Assembly: GCA_963971405.1 (NCBI GenBank)
Contig: OZ020484.1
Coordinates: forward strand, 22,878,001 to 22,942,000
Source of the DNA: Psococerastis gibbosa
Taxonomy: Eukaryota > Arthropoda > Insecta > Psocodea > Psocidae
DNA: 64,000 bases
Reading direction: 5' to 3'
In this document: one piece after another, positions 10,365 to 22,233 of the stretch
How the letters are laid out: each line of letters opens with the position of its first letter
Position numbering within the stretch: position 1 is the first letter of the stretch
Translations under genes and position numbers: made by a program
Notes under the pieces: generated by a model
Told to the model about the DNA's origin: nothing
Seen by the model: only the letters and a program-made list of their open reading frames with translations
Databases searched by the model: none

Positions 10365-11110
10365 AATCAGAGTTAAAAACTTAGAGCCTTGGAATGAGAA
10401 TGTATCCATGTGCACAACATCAAAAGGACGTTTTGCAAGGAGTGGTCCAGATAATTTAAGTTGATATGGGTGACGTTCATATTTTGATTTTAAGCATAGA
10501 TCACACGTGTTAATTATTTTTGTGGCGGTGTCCTTTAATTTTGGCCAGTAATATTTATCTTTGAGGTGGTTGATTGTTTCATTTATTCCATTATGGTTTG
10601 CTTCATGGTATTCATAAACAATATCTTTTTGCATTTCTTCATCGGTTATATCTTTGCAGTAAATGTTACTTATAACTATTTTTGCTGAGTAATTGAAAAC
10701 AGTCTTGACTAGGTCGATGAAAGGTTGTCTAATTCTTTGATCAGCAAAATACACGCCATAGGATTGATCTGGTTTAAAAATATCACGTATCAGCTTCCTC
10801 AAATCATCATCCATGTTTCGAAGGGTTACTGTGGCCGTATGGGTTGATTTACCAAACGGGCGGCTTATTCGCTGTTTATTTACTTCGCCAACATGTAGTA
10901 TAATTCGGTTTTGAAATACATTAACAGACCTTTCTGTAAAAGGTAGCCACTTACTGTCATCACCATTGTTTGAGTGTACAGTAGCATTAGAGTCATCATC
11001 ACTATTGGGCTCTTGGGGTGTATTTGTTGTTACATGGTGGTTTCCTGGAACATCTGACACTTGAGGGCTGTTCATGTTGTCTTGCGTGATTTGAGGGTAA
11101 CTAGGAGATG
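10365..11110 (-). pseudogene. pol: Errantivirus-like pol, integrase N-terminal part
   Basis: Carries a linker, then the integrase zinc domain (HEANH with CDLC about 30 residues later) and the first catalytic aspartate in VVHMD. It is in the -1 frame relative to the RT/RNase H part, so a frameshift lies around 11075-11110. It is cut at 10364 by the nested element. The second half is at 4242-5034. Confidence 0.85.
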
Positions 11111-13365
11111 GAATTTTTTATTATTTTTTAGGTTTTTATCTAGGTTATCTAGCATCCTATTGAATAGGGGCATATTATCCGTTGATTCCGAGAGCTCGAC
11201 TAGATCTTCTTCAGTTAAATTGGGCAGATCATCAATATTGGCTGCCATGGAATCGAGGTCGTCATTTTCATGAATATTTATTTCAACTCGTGACAGTGCA
11301 TCAGCCACGTAATTTTCTTTTCCTTTTTTGTAGACTATGTCAAAATCGAATTCTTCTAATTTTAATTTCCATCGGACCAGCCTAGAATTTGGTTCTTTGA
11401 TTTTATACAGCCAAACCAAAGGATTGTGGTCGCTCTCAATTATGAATTTTCTCCCATAAAGATAGGGTCTGAAGTGACGGCAGCATTCTCGAATTGCAAG
11501 AAGTTCCTTTTCTATGGTCGAATAATTTTTCTCCGCAGAATTTAAGGTTCTCGAATAGTAGGCAATTGGTCTGTTTGATTGGGAGAGGACCCCAGCACAA
11601 GACACATTAGATGCATCCGTGGTTAACTTAAATTGTTGCGAGAAATCAGGATAAGCAAGAATCGGAGCGTTGGTTAGAAGTTCCTTGAAATGCTGGAAAG
11701 CAGCTTTATAGTCTTCATCGTTAAGATCGATTTTTGATCCCTTCTTAAGGCATTTTGACATTGGGTATACCACTTTTGCAAAGTTTGGAATAAATCTTCT
11801 ATAATAGCCTATTAATCCAAGGAACTGTTTTATTTCTTTCGGGGTTGTCGGTATTGGGTATTTTTCTACTGCGGATATTTTTGAGGGATTAGGTTTAACT
11901 CCATCAGAACCTATGACATGACCCAGAAATTCAACGTCTTTCTTGAACAATTCAGATTTGTCTAACTGAACCTTAAGATTATATTCTCTTAGTTTTGTAA
12001 AGATGGCTTTCAGATGCTGTAAGTGTTCATCCAGAGATTTTGAAAAGCAAACAACGTCATCCATGTAAATAAAACAAAATTTGTGTAGATATTCGCGGAA
12101 TATATTGTCCATGCATCTTTGAAATGTTGATGGCGCATTTTTCAGGCCAAAAGGCATCCGTAGGTATTCATAATGGCCATTGTTGACACTAAACGCTGTC
12201 TTCTCGATGGAGTCGGGGTGCATCTCGATTTGATGGAAACCTTGAGCAAGATCTAGAGTACTGTAGTATGTACACTTACCCAGATTATCTAGAATTTCAT
12301 CTATCCGTGGCAAAGGGTATTTATCTTCCACTGTCTTTTCATTCAGTTTCCTGTAATCTATGACCATTCTCCATTTTCGCTGACCAGATGCATCCAGTTT
12401 CTTGGGCACAATCCACACGGGGGCGCTATACGGTGAAACGGATGGCTGAACAAGCTTATGGTCTAAGAGTTTTTGGATTTGTTTCTGTATTTCGTCCTTC
12501 ATAGAATGGGGATGCCTGTACGATTTCACATTCACATAGGTGGGTTCCTCGTCAGTTGTCCTGATGTAATGCTTAACGGCATTGCTAAAAGTGAGGTCAC
12601 TTTCTTCGTTGTAAAATATGTCATGAAAGCTTTTACATAGACTAATAATCTCCTTCTTTTCCTCCTCATTCAGGTGGTTGATTCTTAAAAGTTTAGTAAT
12701 GTTGATTCTTGAAGTTTCTTTTGGTGGAGTAGTAATATCTGCTTCAGCTAGAGTAGTGACTTCAATTCTTTCGTTGAAGTTTACATCTATGGTTTCGTCG
12801 CCAATGGGAACATAACAGAGGCCGTCCCGAGCTGTCTGAATAGATTCTGGTATTATAACATCGGAACTAAGTTTTATTTCGGGGAGAATTACGTCCCCAT
12901 TTTCTATTGTGACTGGAAGTGCGAGAATTTTCGTAGCTTTCATTACCATTGGATGTATAGTCTTAGAGGGATATTCAAACTGAAAAGGGATCTTTATGTC
13001 CCCAATTTCAAGTGAATTAGTCTTGTAATCAATTTTTGCATTTAACTTTTTCAAATCCTCACTACCTAGTAGTGCATCAAATTTTTCGTGCCAGTCTACG
13101 ATATGCATACGAAGTGGGTCATCTACCCCTAATTCATAGAGGACCGGAAAAAATATATTATCTTCGGCAGATATTTTTGTATGGAGTCCTTTAACTGAAA
13201 ACGGTTCTTTAAAAATGTATTCTTCAAAATTTTTATAAGCTGGATAGGGGTTGATAATGGAATTTGAAGCTCCTGAATCAATCAAGATTTTCATGTCCAG
13301 ACTTGGTAAATAAAAGAAGGGTAATTTAGGTTTGCTACGAATTGAATTCAGGTCTATTATTACGT
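11072..13365 (-). CDS. pol: Errantivirus-like pol: protease, RT and RNase H
   Basis: The frame is open from the gag end (about 13365) through the first Met at 13294 to a stop at 11072. Near the Met is the protease motif LIDSGAS. The RT carries VIDYRKLN, the catalytic YMDD followed by VVCFS, and the FLGLIGYYRRFIPNF thumb region. RNase H follows with LTTDAS and ends in an ADALSR motif. It overlaps the 3' end of gag in the -1 frame, the usual arrangement for translational frameshifting in this group. It stops before integrase, so the copy is no longer able to make a full Pol. Confidence 0.88.
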
Positions 13366-14727
13366 TTTCTCCTCTGTTGAGGCTGCTACAGGAAAATTTC
13401 CGTGTTCATCTTCTGTTTGTTCGGTTTCATACGTCTCATCTTGGTACTGTGTGTTTTGGGTCTCGTAGTAAGACTCGTCACATTCAGGATAGTAACCAGC
13501 GTCACAGTAATAGTCCTGGGCTTCTGGTTGATTTTCTTCTGACTGCAGGTTGAACAAGGGCCTGGGATTATTGAACCATGGCCTTTGCTTTACTTGGTTA
13601 GAGCGAACTCTTGATTGTACTGACATCGGTGTAGGAGGTGGTAATGCGTTTGGGGGGTTGTTTGGTTTCCCTGATCCAAAAAATGGTTTTTGTTGGTAGG
13701 GTTGGAATCTTGGTGGTTGAGGTTGAAACGACCTAAATGGTGACTGATTTTGAAATGCCGGTTGTGTTGGCCTCTGGGGTGGCAGGTTGAAAGGATTAGA
13801 CCTGAACTGTTGCTGGAATTGTGGCCGGAATATAGGTTGGGAAAATTGAGGTTTTGAGGCAAAAGCAGGTTGACTCTGATATTGAAACTTTTGGGCTGGA
13901 GGCATGGTTTGAATCACCTTTGGAGGTGCTTGAAGTGGGGATGAAGTCGTTGGGTTTTTGAAAAAACCCTGTTCTTGAGTTTTTCTCAAAAACTCGCAAT
14001 AATCGTACTCATGCTGTCTATTATCGAGGTGGTTGCATTTTGCAATGCATTCCTCTATAGTATTGAGCTGAAAATGACTCAGGAATGTTCTATAGGGTTC
14101 GATTATGCCTATTTGAAAGGTCCTAAGGGCTAACTTCGCATATTCCACTTTCCTGAATGCCAATAGATTAGCGTCACTTATGTTTAGTGAAATATTTTGC
14201 ATGATGTCGTTGTAGATTTTTAAAAGTCTAGCGTAATAGTCCATAAAATTTTCTGATTTTTTCTGGACGCAATGGGTAAGGTTAGAAACCAGAATTTCCT
14301 CACTACGTTGGTCCCCATATTTTTGTAGTAATGCCTTTCGAATATCGTCCCAGTCTGTGGCACCATAATAAGCTATGTAGTCCCTAGCCTCTCCTTTAAT
14401 TTTTGAACGAATGGAAAAACTTAAAATGTATGATAGGTCGGGTGTTAATCTGCCATCTAGATGTTTTACCAGCTTATCCACTTCATTTATAAAAATTGAT
14501 AAGTTTGCCTCGGGAAAGTATTCAGGTATAGCATTCATTAGCATTTGAACTTCGCCCTTATCAGGGTTTGCGGGGTTTTGGTTAGTCATTTTCGGTGATT
14601 GATTTAAATTTAACCTAGGTTGCGCTAAAATTATTCGCTTAGGTAAAGCTTTGGCTAAATTTTCTAGTTCACTTTGGTCTCCAACAATTTCTAATTCTAT
14701 TTCTGAATCAGTATCAGAACTGGACAT
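13360..14727 (-). CDS. gag: Errantivirus-like Gag
   Basis: A 455-residue intact ORF, first gene of the element. The N-terminal two thirds are helical (for example YYGATDWDDIRKALLQKYG, a capsid-like block shared by Ty3/Gypsy Gags). It is followed by a long Gln/Pro/Phe-rich region (about 270-390) and an acidic, Tyr-rich tail. There is no CCHC zinc knuckle, which is normal for errantivirus Gag. The ATG at 14727 is the first in the frame after the leader. Confidence 0.82.
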   Translation of the reverse strand: MSSSDTDSEIELEIVGDQSELENLAKALPKRIILAQPRLNLNQSPKMTNQNPANPDKGEVQMLMNAIPEYFPEANLSIFINEVDKLVKHLDGRLTPDLSYILSFSIRSKIKGEARDYIAYYGATDWDDIRKALLQKYGDQRSEEILVSNLTHCVQKKSENFMDYYARLLKIYNDIMQNISLNISDANLLAFRKVEYAKLALRTFQIGIIEPYRTFLSHFQLNTIEECIAKCNHLDNRQHEYDYCEFLRKTQEQGFFKNPTTSSPLQAPPKVIQTMPPAQKFQYQSQPAFASKPQFSQPIFRPQFQQQFRSNPFNLPPQRPTQPAFQNQSPFRSFQPQPPRFQPYQQKPFFGSGKPNNPPNALPPPTPMSVQSRVRSNQVKQRPWFNNPRPLFNLQSEENQPEAQDYYCDAGYYPECDESYYETQNTQYQDETYETEQTEDEHGNFPVAASTEEKT

Positions 14728-15078
14728 ACAGATTGTTTATTCAACAAACAATTATAATCCTTACTAAAATATTACAATATATAGGAACAAAGGACTTACA
14801 GAGGGATGAGCAAAACCATCTTCTGAAGGGTCCGTAGGTGTTCCTTATATTTCGAGTTCGCTGTCGCCGTATCTCCTTATCTCTCCTTTGTTCGCCGGAA
14901 CCAGTATCCGCCAATGGAACACAAGGGGTATGCACAAATATAAAGTAATGCCACGTTAAGGTTTAAAAACCACTCACAGTCCTAAGTCCGAACCCGTCTC
15001 CTAATTTAACTACCCTTAAGTTTTTACACTAAAATTCACGTTTAGGGAAAGTCCGGAAAGTAGACCGTGATCGCGACG

Positions 15079-15096
15079 ATCCTGTCCGCAGCGCCA
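15079..15096 (-). other. Primer binding site of the errantivirus-like element
   Basis: On the minus strand TGGCGCTGCGGACAGGAT begins at the last base of the 5' LTR. It would pair with a tRNA ending in ...GCGCCA; the G before CCA suits a serine tRNA, but I cannot name the tRNA with confidence. Confidence 0.6.
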
Positions 15097-15324
15097 GTTA
15101 AATTTCCAAAAACGAAAAATCTCTTTTTAAAAAACGCCCATATAATTCCTAACACTAAAACATACTTGATAATAGCTACGAAGTGCGACAACGACTGACT
15201 TTTTCATGCCGGAGCTGGCTGCACCTACTGGTCACGGCTGCTTACTTAGTGTTGTGCCTTTAGTCACGGCTGCTGACATGTATGCTGTGCCACTGCTGTC
15301 ATGTGCTGGTTTTAGCACATAATT
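15096..15324 (-). repeat. 5' LTR of the errantivirus-like element
   Basis: 229 bp, the partner of 2499-2727, followed by ATAT (15325-15328), which matches the ATAT at 2495-2498. Confidence 0.9.
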
Positions 15325-15328
15325 ATAT

Positions 15329-15470
15329 AAATGTTAGGGCGTTAATCGTAGGCTCTATACAGTAACTTGTTGTACTCCGGTGTGTTTGGGGGGTGTGTTA
15401 AGGGACTTAATTTGGCTACAAGACGACAACAATCCAACATATACAATATTTTAAGAAGAATTAAAGCTAT
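15329..15470 (-). pseudogene. 5' part of the split LINE RT tail
   Basis: Minus-strand reading ...EPTINALTFIY runs up to the ATAT target and joins in frame to KVEKRMVPDYLQ at 2498 and below. It becomes unreadable above about 15400. Confidence 0.6.
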
Positions 15471-15872
15471 TGTGGGTTTAGAAGTATTATTGTAGGCTTA
15501 CTGTCCTTAACATAATGTGAAGTTTTCAATACAACAACTGAACTAATTTTATTAGTAAAGTAGGTATTGCTGTAGAGATAGAAATAATAAATAATTTTTA
15601 TCATTTGTGTTTATCAAAAACCCACTCGTTACTGCTGCGTTGTTTTTGTTTTGAATATGAATGTTGACTTCAAAACAGACAGCCAATAGTAGGCCAAGTT
15701 TTATAGAACGTTTGAATACACTCACAATTGTTTCTTAATAAATTAATTTGATTGGTTAAAACTGGGACGCAAATATTTTGTGACTCGGCTCATGTGATTT
15801 TCCTAGTTGGAATCACAGACGGCCCTATACCGACTAGCATTCTATAGTAAATATTATTCTATGGGATATCTT

Positions 15873-15919
15873 ATTGTCGTCAGCGAACCTATTGACCAAA
15901 ACTGTCCCTACAGAACCAC
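15873..15919 (+). promoter_or_regulatory. 47-bp element shared with the MRPL30 upstream region
   Basis: attgtcgtcagcgaacctat and the following gaccaaaactgtccctacag match 30677-30720, with the same strand relation to the downstream ATG. Here it is about 295 bp before the ISCU start; there about 145 bp before the MRPL30 start. It belongs to dispersed repeat R1. Whether it acts as promoter or 5' UTR is inference. Confidence 0.4.
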
Positions 15920-16212
15920 ATTTTTGACTACACTGTCACCCAGTACATAACCACTGGCACCGCGGCGCTGGTGTCAAAAAGGTCTTTGCACTATCATATA
16001 AAACTGACCCCCTTGTGTTTGGCTTGCGTGGTAGCTCCTAAATCGAAATCTTGTTTTGCGTCAAAACAAAAAATATTTTTTATTTTGTATTATTGTTGGC
16101 CTGTAGTGTATATTGTTGCTTGCAGCTTGCTATTTAGCTATTATTAAAAAAAATACAACTTTTGAGCATTATAATTTTTGGATTTTGGTTATTACACAAG
16201 TTTCCTTTTCAA

Positions 16213-18697
16213 ATGGCACTGTGGCGGCATGCCATACAAACTGCGAATTTCCAGTTAATAAAGAAAAACTCAATTAGTGTCCCTGCTCTTTTCTACCATC
16301 CAAATGTAAGTCATCTTTAGTCAGTTTTTCCTAATATAAATATAGCCTATCTGTCCTACAGGCAGGTCGCCCTTCCTCAGCGGAAAATTTTGTCAACCAG
16401 TTCACCTATTTCGAATGTGCGACTACTTATTAATCTTGTACCGCATTACTGATTGTTGTAACTTCTTAGAAGTGGAGGTAAAGGTGTAGTTTAGCTATCC
16501 CTCATAAATTCACAAAATTTGGTTCTATATCGTTGATTTAGCTTTAAAGAAACCCATTTCCGAAAGAATTAAAAGTCGGAAAAGTAGAATTTTTGAGTTA
16601 CAGCCCAATTTAGTTCGAATTTTAGCATGGGCGCATAACATTTTTTATGGAAGGAACATTGTCAGAGGCATGTAAATAATACAACCCTTCCTTAAAATAT
16701 GTATTCCCTTGCAAATGGGATGTTTTCCTTCCATATTAAAAGCATTTTCATTCGACTTTTGATACAGCGGGGTAGCTAAACTACACCCTTACCGAAGTGG
16801 AAGTACTTATTACTAGTTTCATAACAGCGGTCTTTCGTCAACACCGACCCCGAATTTTAATATTTTGTCACCTCTCACAGCCATTGAAGTATCTTGATCA
16901 GTTGTCCTTTAAAATTTTCAACAGTTACCACATTCTTCACATCTCAAAGCAGATTTTTAAAATCAGAAACTGTATTTAAATACAATAAAATTATCTCTGC
17001 CAACTTGTGATCTAAAAGTGTAGCGATACCGCTCCTAATCCTAGTAAGGTAATGTAAATCCGCTTGTCTTGGTGCAATAACCATTAATGAATATTAACAT
17101 GCTGTATTTATTTAGTCATGTCCAAACACCTACTACAGTATGTGTCATTACTCTGAAACGGTATGGCGGTTAACTCCCACATTGCGTACATCGAAGTTGT
17201 TCATCTACCCTCAGAAAGGATGGGGGTTACATAAACTGAATGTCGGTAGAGAGACGACTCGAACGACGCAGCCCTGGTTACTGAGCATGGTTTGTTCAGA
17301 GCCCACATGGCCAAATTGGGTCATGAAGGTCCTACCATCTGCCGGCACTGCAATGAGTCTGACGAAACAGTGAAGCACGTGGTTGGGCACTGTCCAGCCC
17401 TGTGGCGGGCGCGGTTGGACTGTTTTGGGGCTGCCTACATCGACCAAGTCGATCTGATTGACTTGCCATTGAAGGAAATGGTTGTCTTCGCTAACAAAGT
17501 TAAGCTGCCGTTTTTCAACAGCTAATTAATTCGCTAAGAGCATAGTTTGAATGATTGGGATGTGATCCCAATAATTATGCTGTTCAAAGGGTCCCCAGAC
17601 CTATGTCAGCTCAACCCTCTAAATGCTCTTTCTTTCTTTTCCTTGTCCATTATTCCCTGGACAAGGAGCATAATATTAATAATAATAATAATAATGTGTC
17701 ATTACTCGGAATAGTCTGTTAAAACTTAAAAATTGAATAAATGTTTTTTTAAAAATTCATCTTCGAGTCTAAGCCCTTCATTTTTTACTCTACTACTAAC
17801 ATAACTTTTTAAAACCGTAAGCCCCAAACCACTTTTTATGTTTGGAAAAGCCCATTTGGCATTATGCTAGATATCAATGGTGGAATTTAAGATAGTGAAC
17901 TTCCCGGTTCACTACTTACTAAAGACTGCTGACCGTAAAGAAAGCCTAGGATACTCGTCTAGTACTTGGGATGTAGTAGCTGCAATGTATGAGATTTAGA
18001 TTGTCGGGAAAAAAATGGCTGTTATTAGTAGGATCTAATTTGTTACAGGTAATTGACCATTACGAAAATCCACGCAATGTAGGGTCGATGGATAAAAGAG
18101 ACAAGAGCGTTGGCACCGGCCTTGTAGGCGCACCCGCCTGTGGTGATGTCATGAAATTGCAAATTAAAGTGGATGAAAATGGTAAAATTATTGATGCCAA
18201 ATTCAAAACATTTGGCTGCGGTTCTGCGATTGCGTCAAGCTCATTAGCAACGGAATGGGTCAAAGGAAAGACGGTGAGTTTGGTATCTCCGTTGTCTTAT
18301 AGAAAATGACCTTTTACCGATCAGCAAATCTTTACCGTCGAAGAATCAATTATAATAATGCTGATTATGTCAATTGGCCTATTTTTCCTTCGAAATAAAA
18401 AAAAAACACTTTGTAACATGACATGACTGATTGTGATTAAATATTGTGGGATTGGTAATTTTCGGGATTTAGGTTAGTGACTTTTTAATCATGCTGCATT
18501 AGTCTATAAATTTGTTTATTTTTTTCCAGGTCGACGAAGCTTTAAAACTGAAGAACACTGACATAGCCCGTGAGCTTTCACTCCCACCAGTGAAGCTGCA
18601 CTGTTCGATGCTAGCTGAAGATGCGATAAAAGCCGCTCTATCTGATTACAGAATCAAACAGCAGCCTAACAAGCCCAGCGATAAAAATAAAATATAA
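16213..18697 (+). CDS. ISCU: Iron-sulfur cluster assembly scaffold ISCU
   Basis: Three exons: 16213-16305, 18049-18273 and 18530-18697, all phase 0 with GT/AG borders (gtaagt, gttacag, gtgagt, ttttccag). They encode 161 residues, close to the 167 of human ISCU. ISCU is the mitochondrial scaffold on which NFS1, frataxin and ferredoxin build [2Fe-2S] clusters before HSC20/HSPA9 hand-over. Exon 1 (31 residues, basic and hydroxylated, no acid) is a mitochondrial presequence. All three cluster ligands are present in GAPACGD, FGCGSA and LPPVKLHC, and LPPVK is the chaperone-binding motif. The mature part is nearly identical to vertebrate ISCU. The 1.7-kb first intron carries a hAT MITE and a LINE remnant. 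Confidence 0.95.
16477..16793. mobile_element. hAT-type MITE in ISCU intron 1
   Basis: 317 bp with terminal inverted repeats ggtaaaggtgtagtttagct (right end reversed: ggtaagggtgtagtttagct) and an exact 8-bp target duplication GAAGTGGA (16469-16476, 16794-16801). No coding sequence. An 8-bp duplication fits hAT, although the termini lack the usual CAG start. Confidence 0.8.
17200..17525 (+). pseudogene. Non-LTR retrotransposon C-terminal zinc region
   Basis: The plus strand reads LFRAHMAKLGH, then ICRHCNESDETVKHVVGHCP, a C-x2-C-x8-H-x4-C cluster typical of the extreme C-terminus of R1/Jockey-like LINEs after RNase H. It ends with a stop at 17525, then about 150 bp of 3' UTR and an (aat)n tail near 17683. 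Upstream sequence is frameshifted. It lies in ISCU intron 1 and is not part of ISCU. Confidence 0.7.
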
Positions 18698-19460
18698 CTA
18701 GAACCAATCTCTACACTCAATTAAATATCTCATTCTATAAGTATTGTTAAAATATAGGATTTTTTTATCTTGTCGGCATTATGTATGTGTCACGTGATAT
18801 TTAAATTATATGTTTTTTTCAGTTAACCAATATTGCATGATGTACCAATCCATCGATAAGAAACCTTGATAAACCAAGAATTTAGTCATTACCACTCGCA
18901 ACGAGTTACATAGCTGTTCTGTCCTATGGACCCACACCGTGGCCTGGGGCTGTGTCTAACCATACTACTACAGAGCTGTTACCATGTTATTATTAGTGTT
19001 AGAGGCTCTTTCGAAGTAAGTGCGATAACCCGTCCACTAATCGCGCTAGGTTACCTTACCTTATAATAAGGTGCTGATAGTAGGAGATCCAGCGATGCTA
19101 AATGGGGATTTACTCGAGCGTCATAGAGACCAATTGGGTTGCAAAGCTTAGATGATAAAAAGAAAAAATATTACATATTCGTCGGTGGAGGAAGCGGCTA
19201 ATTTTCAAAAATGTAAAAAAAAAACTGCTGCTGGATATACTTGAACGCGTCAGAAATTGATATGATATATCTTCATGTCCTAGACGTGCTATCTAATAAT
19301 CTGACAATAATCTGGGATCTGCCTACTCTGACAATAAAAAGAAATTTTTTTTCGATTTTTAATTTTTTTCTAAAATCACTGAACTTAATTAATAGAAAAG
19401 CTGAGGAAATATAATATAATATTATTAAATAGTAAATATTTATAAACATTAATTCACATA
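18698..19460. other. Spacer after ISCU
   Basis: ISCU 3' UTR (aataaa overlaps the stop region at about 18687), then AT-rich DNA with no gene. Around 19107 ggggatttactcgagcg has a partial inverted match near 20400, so the foldback cluster that follows may sit inside a larger old palindrome. Confidence 0.4.
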
Positions 19461-20180
19461 GGCGGCAATTCCACCGGCGAATTTACTTCATTTGTGATTT
19501 TTTGCTTGTTTTCTTTTAAGGAGACTTATGTAGATACTTAAGGCGCGGTTTCCACCGACCGGCTAGGGCTAAATACAAATACGGTGACGTGGTAGCAGAC
19601 ATTCAAGGCTTAGGCGGGGTTTCCACAGACCTCGCATTCCAGAATGCAAATGACATAGACGGAAATTTGAATTTTTCTTTTTATACAAATCTATTAAAAT
19701 GTTTGTACTTAACATATCCCATGAAGCCATTTTTTAATTTTTGTTTGTGATTTTACTCTATGATCATTGATCAATTTTAACTATGGCATAGAGGAAAACA
19801 AACATTTCCGTCAATGTCATTTGCATTCTGCAATGCGAGGTCGGTGGAAACCTCGACTAAGTCTTGAATGTCTGCTACCACGTCACCGTATTTATTTTTA
19901 GCCCTAGCCGGTTGGTGGAACCCCGCCTAACTTAAAGGCGCATATTCCACCTATGTCAATAGTCAATAGCAAATGTGGCATTGACGTAGGTGGAATATGC
20001 GCCTTTTCTATTATAAATTAAGTTATGCTATGGTAGAGACTTATTAATGATGTCTGCTACCATATTATAACTTAATTTATAATAGATAAGTTGAGTATCT
20101 ACATAATAGTCTCCTGAAAACAAAACAAACAAAAAGTCTCAAATCACAAATGAAGTAAATTCGCCGGTGGAATTGCCGCC
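19461..20180. mobile_element. Nested foldback MITEs
   Basis: The outer arms ggcggcaattccaccggcga (19461) and its complement ending at 20180 enclose other palindromes. One is 19542-19927, ends ggcgcggtttccaccgaccg, flanked by TAA on both sides. Inside it is 19613-19857, ends ggcggggtttccacagacct. A short 71-bp hairpin follows at 19935-20005 and another hairpin at about 20009-20090. The arms contain gacgtggtagcagacattca, a box found in most foldbacks of this window. No coding sequence. Confidence 0.8.
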
Positions 20181-20661
20181 TATACCGGTAACTTACTCGT
20201 ATATTAAAAACAACAAAATTAGTCAAAACGTTGGAAATACGCTGTAAATAATAGCAAGGAGTCATGGCTACAAATCAAAGTGGGGACGCAGTGAGAAATA
20301 TAGGCATGCGCAACTTGTAACCCTCCCGTTTCTTTAGGTCGTTCTCAAATGGTCAGATTATTTAGCATGGAATTAACTTACCATACTCTAATCTGACGCG
20401 CTCGAGTAATCCCGAAATCCCCTACTGTGACACAAGTTCCCCTAGAGGAGTTATAAGAAGCTTCATCCACAAAACAGAATATCAAAATCTATTACAAAAA
20501 GTTACAAAAATACAAATAGGAAAGTAATATCAGTGAAACACTATGGAGTTTGGTACCTAACAACAATCATGAACCTTGCCCACGTCTTCATCTTTCAAAA
20601 TTTTATTCCTTATATAATTAAAGAAGCGGTACGAGTGAACCCGTACATGCTTTCCTATTAA

Positions 20662-20879
20662 GGAGGCTATTCCACCGAAGTCGTTTATCAATGTGAATGT
20701 GCATGACGTGGTAGCAGACATCATTAATAAGTCTCTACTAGATTATAACTTAATTTATAATAGATAAATTAAGTATCCACATAATAGTCTCCTTAAAATA
20801 CGGCAGAGACTTATTAATAATGTCTGCTACCACGTCATTCACATTCGCATTGAAAAACGACGTCGGTGGAATAGCCGCC
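20662..20879. mobile_element. Foldback MITE
   Basis: 218 bp. Left end ggaggctattccaccgaagt and right end cgtcggtggaatagccgcc are inverted copies; internal arms carry gacgtggtagcagacatcat. Flanks are TAA (left) and TTA (right). Same group as 19461-20180. Confidence 0.8.
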
Positions 20880-22233
20880 TTATCAATTATTATAGGTACC
20901 GAGACACATAATTATCAGCAGTTCCATGGTAAATAATTGTCCTAAGGTTAACTTTCGGTTGCCTGGACATTTTCTAGTCCAAAGCACTGAATTGTTCAAT
21001 GGGACGCTTGCATTATCAAGAACGGGGGCAGACCAATACAATATAATACAATAATAATAATGGCAGGGTATGCCATGTATTGGGGCATGAATTATCCATA
21101 ATTTTTTCAAGAAATAATTTTTTATTCGAAAACAAACCTTGCTTGGGAAAACAGCCTGTTCGGTTTTTTCACTCTAACGACTAAAACCCATACAAGTTAG
21201 AAAGAATCGATAGCAATGTTCCGCAGAAAAATAATTTGTTTAGTAAATTCTTATGAAAGTTAGTATTTTTTATTTTTTGCCCCCAGAACTGTTGGAATCT
21301 GAAATCAAGCATTTCAACCATTACAAACGTACTAACTTATAAATAGGAAAGCAAAAACATACATGCATTTGGTAGGTACTAGCCTATGTAGTTCCAAACG
21401 ACGTTGGCGTTGGTAAAAGTCCCATCCTTAAGGCAGGTTTCAAAATATTTAGAAGAAAAAAATGGTGACCTAGTGTTTTTGACGAAATGCAGCAGCAGAC
21501 ATGAAAATGGTCACATGAAAAAAATCACAAAAAACCCAAGCATTCGATATAAATTTAAATTTGTTAAAACCGCGATGCTTGATACTGATGTTGATTTAGT
21601 ACTAAGTCAATCCGGTGTTCTGCGTTTCATAAGTTTGGAACTACGACAAAAATACGTGGTTGTCATTTGTTTCCAAAATTTTGGGAAATCTGCCTTTTAT
21701 TAGCCTAGTTATTGTGCCTCTACATTAAAAATAGCTTACTTAATCCATTTGGAGCAACACTAGTTTTTTACAAATTGGTGAAACGGAAAACCGATTGGGT
21801 CTTGATGCACTTTATCGTGTATTTTCAATGCAATAAGTTTTCAGCGGTTGGTGGGAAAAATTAACTGCGAAAGATAGTATTTAATAAAATGTGGCGCCTT
21901 TCCTATTTCTGTGGCTGTGGAACCAGGAATGAATTAATTTCGTCAAATTGAAATACTTTTCTTGGTTTTTATGAAACTGCCATTACCTATCAGTTAATCT
22001 ACCATTTCCACAGGTGTTTATCCTAACAGTACAACATAATTTAGCAGTAGACATGAAACATTTTCAAGACGGTATGGAATGTCAAAGATCCTTAAAAATA
22101 AAATTGAAAATAGATAGATACATTTAACAATCAGTTTTAGTACCCTTACCGTATTTACAGTTAACCTAAACCAAGGCAAACATAAAAATACACTAAATGT
22201 TATTATATTATGCCTCAGCACATCACATGCACA
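20880..22233. other. Spacer between the foldbacks and the MDM2-like gene
   Basis: No gene recognised. 21300-21360 shares accattacaaa and aaataggaaagcaaaaa with 41905-41950 in ABCF1 intron 1, so it contains an unnamed dispersed repeat. 22150-22233 is the likely 3' UTR of the minus-strand MDM2-like gene. Confidence 0.4.

Larger units (their letters stand above)
2499..15324 (-). mobile_element. Errantivirus-like Ty3/Gypsy endogenous element with gag, pol and env
   Basis: A minus-strand LTR element with 229-bp LTRs at each end and a 4-bp ATAT target duplication (2495-2498 and 15325-15328). From its 5' end (high coordinate) it has a primer site, gag, pol (protease, RT, RNase H, integrase), env, then a polypurine tract against the 3' LTR. 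Three-ORF organisation, an F-type env-like ORF and a TA-rich 4-bp target are typical of insect errantiviruses. The two LTRs differ by one base that I can see, so insertion is recent. The copy is broken: pol has a frameshift between RNase H and integrase, another in the integrase, and a 5.3-kb retrotransposon inserted in the integrase region. Confidence 0.9.

Noticed and set aside
20654-20885. piggyBac-type TTAA insertion
   Set aside because: TTAA is not duplicated on both sides; the flanks are TAA and TTA, and termini lack the piggyBac CCY start.
21404-21703. 99-codon plus-strand open frame
   Set aside because: No ATG at the stated start, no recognisable motif or splice context; consistent with chance in AT-rich DNA.
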